A stretch of 64,000 bases of DNA from contig NZ_CADFGE010000005.1 in assembly GCF_902833645.1 (NCBI RefSeq), positions 248,001 to 312,000 of the forward strand, given 5' to 3'. The notes beneath the pieces are model-generated. The model worked only from the letters and a program-made list of their open reading frames with translations, did no database searches and was not told the origin of the DNA. Shown here piece after piece: positions 63,404-64,000 of the stretch; the stretch's first letter is position 1; every line of letters begins with the position of its first letter. This DNA is from Paraburkholderia fungorum. Its GTDB lineage: Bacteria > Pseudomonadota > Gammaproteobacteria > Burkholderiales > Burkholderiaceae. The position numbers were made by a program, and so were the translations under genes.

Positions 63404-64000
63404 TCAGGCGATCAGTTGTTCGAGCACGCGGCGATACACGTTCTTCAGCGGCTCGATGTGTGCGACTTCGATATGTTCGTCGATCTTGTGGATGCTGGCG
63501 TTCAGCGGGCCGAATTCGATTACCTGCTCGCAGATGCGGGCAATGAAGCGACCATCCGAGGTGCCGCCGGTGGTCGACAGTTCCGTCGTGACACCGGTTT
63601 CGTCCTTGATCGCTTTGGCCAGCGCGTTCGACAGATCGCCGCGCGGCGTGAGGAACGGCAGGCCGCTCACGCTCCATTTCAGGTCGTATGCGAGGCCGTG
63701 CCTGTCGAGGATCGCATGGACGCGAGCCTGCAGGCTTTCCACCGTGCTGGCCGTGGAGAAGCGGAAATTGAACATCACGTCCGCGTGGCCGGGAATCACA
63801 TTGGTCGCGCCGGTGCCGCTATGAATGTTCGAAACCTGCCAGGTGGTGGGCGGGAAATACTCGTTGCCGTCGTCCCAGCGTTCGGCCACCAGTTCGGCCA
63901 ATGCGGGCGCGAGCAGGTGCACCGGGTTTTTCGCCAGATGCGGGTAGGCGATATGCCCTTGCACGCCCTTGACGATCAGCGTGCCCGACATCGAACCGCG
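63404..64000 (-). CDS. dapE: Succinyl-diaminopimelate desuccinylase (C-terminal part, runs off the window)
   Basis: The last 198 or so codons of a peptidase M20-family enzyme are present; the frame is open to the window edge, so the N-terminus lies beyond 64000. The dimerisation domain begins LIVKGVQGHIAYPHLAKNPVH, followed by NIHSGTGATNVIPGHADVMFNFRFSTAS. The C-terminal metal-site region reads TTGGTSDGRF and EFGPLNASIHKIDEHIEV with the His ligand. DapE releases succinate from N-succinyl-LL-diaminopimelate in lysine and peptidoglycan synthesis. Confidence 0.95.
   Translation of the reverse strand, partial: RGSMSGTLIVKGVQGHIAYPHLAKNPVHLLAPALAELVAERWDDGNEYFPPTTWQVSNIHSGTGATNVIPGHADVMFNFRFSTASTVESLQARVHAILDRHGLAYDLKWSVSGLPFLTPRGDLSNALAKAIKDETGVTTELSTTGGTSDGRFIARICEQVIEFGPLNASIHKIDEHIEVAHIEPLKNVYRRVLEQLIA

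Overview
The window looks like a chromosome segment of a Paraburkholderia/Burkholderia-type betaproteobacterium. The reasons are G+C-rich coding sequence on both strands, trimeric porins whose mature ends begin QSSVTLYG, a tsaB-rimI-uracil-DNA-glycosylase-DUF1853 run, and an aceB...aceA arrangement with rhlE and an acyl-CoA-binding protein nearby. It opens inside a broken gene and closes inside dapE.

Positions 1-19,200 look accessory. A tightly coupled minus-strand operon (short-chain dehydrogenase, PRISE-like reductase, DHA2-type exporter, second SDR, nitroreductase) and its divergent LysR regulator are decaying. Three of the six genes carry in-frame stop codons (four stops in all) with no frameshift. 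Next comes a large acid-sugar (aldarate-type) catabolic locus: porin, MFS importer, royal-jelly/yellow-like secreted protein, 2-oxoglutarate-semialdehyde dehydrogenase, 5-dehydro-4-deoxyglucarate dehydratase, 2-hydroxyacid dehydrogenase, SSS symporter, enolase-superfamily dehydratase and a divergent GntR/FCD regulator. The two operon heads share an identical arrangement, CCAGTCAAAC-N10-TGCTGTCTGACAGC, which I read as the regulator's operator beside the two promoters. The block ends with a cytochrome c remnant, a tandem 12-bp repeat and a short sequence resembling the 3' end of a serine tRNA followed by a terminator, perhaps the scar of an integrated island.

Positions 19,200-25,500 hold an MFS-GH31 glucosidase-porin operon with a triple half-site operator upstream, and a small proline-rich secreted protein. 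From 25,700 to 32,500 lie yejABEF (peptide/microcin-C-type ABC importer) and an NlpC/P60 peptidoglycan hydrolase. A patatin-like lipoprotein and gltX follow. Then comes a tRNA cluster (Ala-GGC, Glu-TTC, Asp-GTC, Glu-TTC, Asp-GTC) with clear promoters and terminators.

From 36,400 to 47,100 are a GNAT acetyltransferase, an AraC regulator, rraA, a gamma-glutamylcyclotransferase-like gene, the two glyoxylate-shunt genes aceB and aceA separated by a haloacid-dehalogenase-like gene, a LysR regulator and a Usp gene, then rhlE. The rest is housekeeping: acyl-CoA-binding protein, tsaB-rimI-udg-DUF1853, thiD, lplT, alr-radA, a CaiB/BaiF CoA-transferase with odd Ser-rich ends, an ABC-F ATPase, glutathione peroxidase, cardiolipin synthase, prmB and dapE. 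All calls come from reading the sequence; no database search was run.
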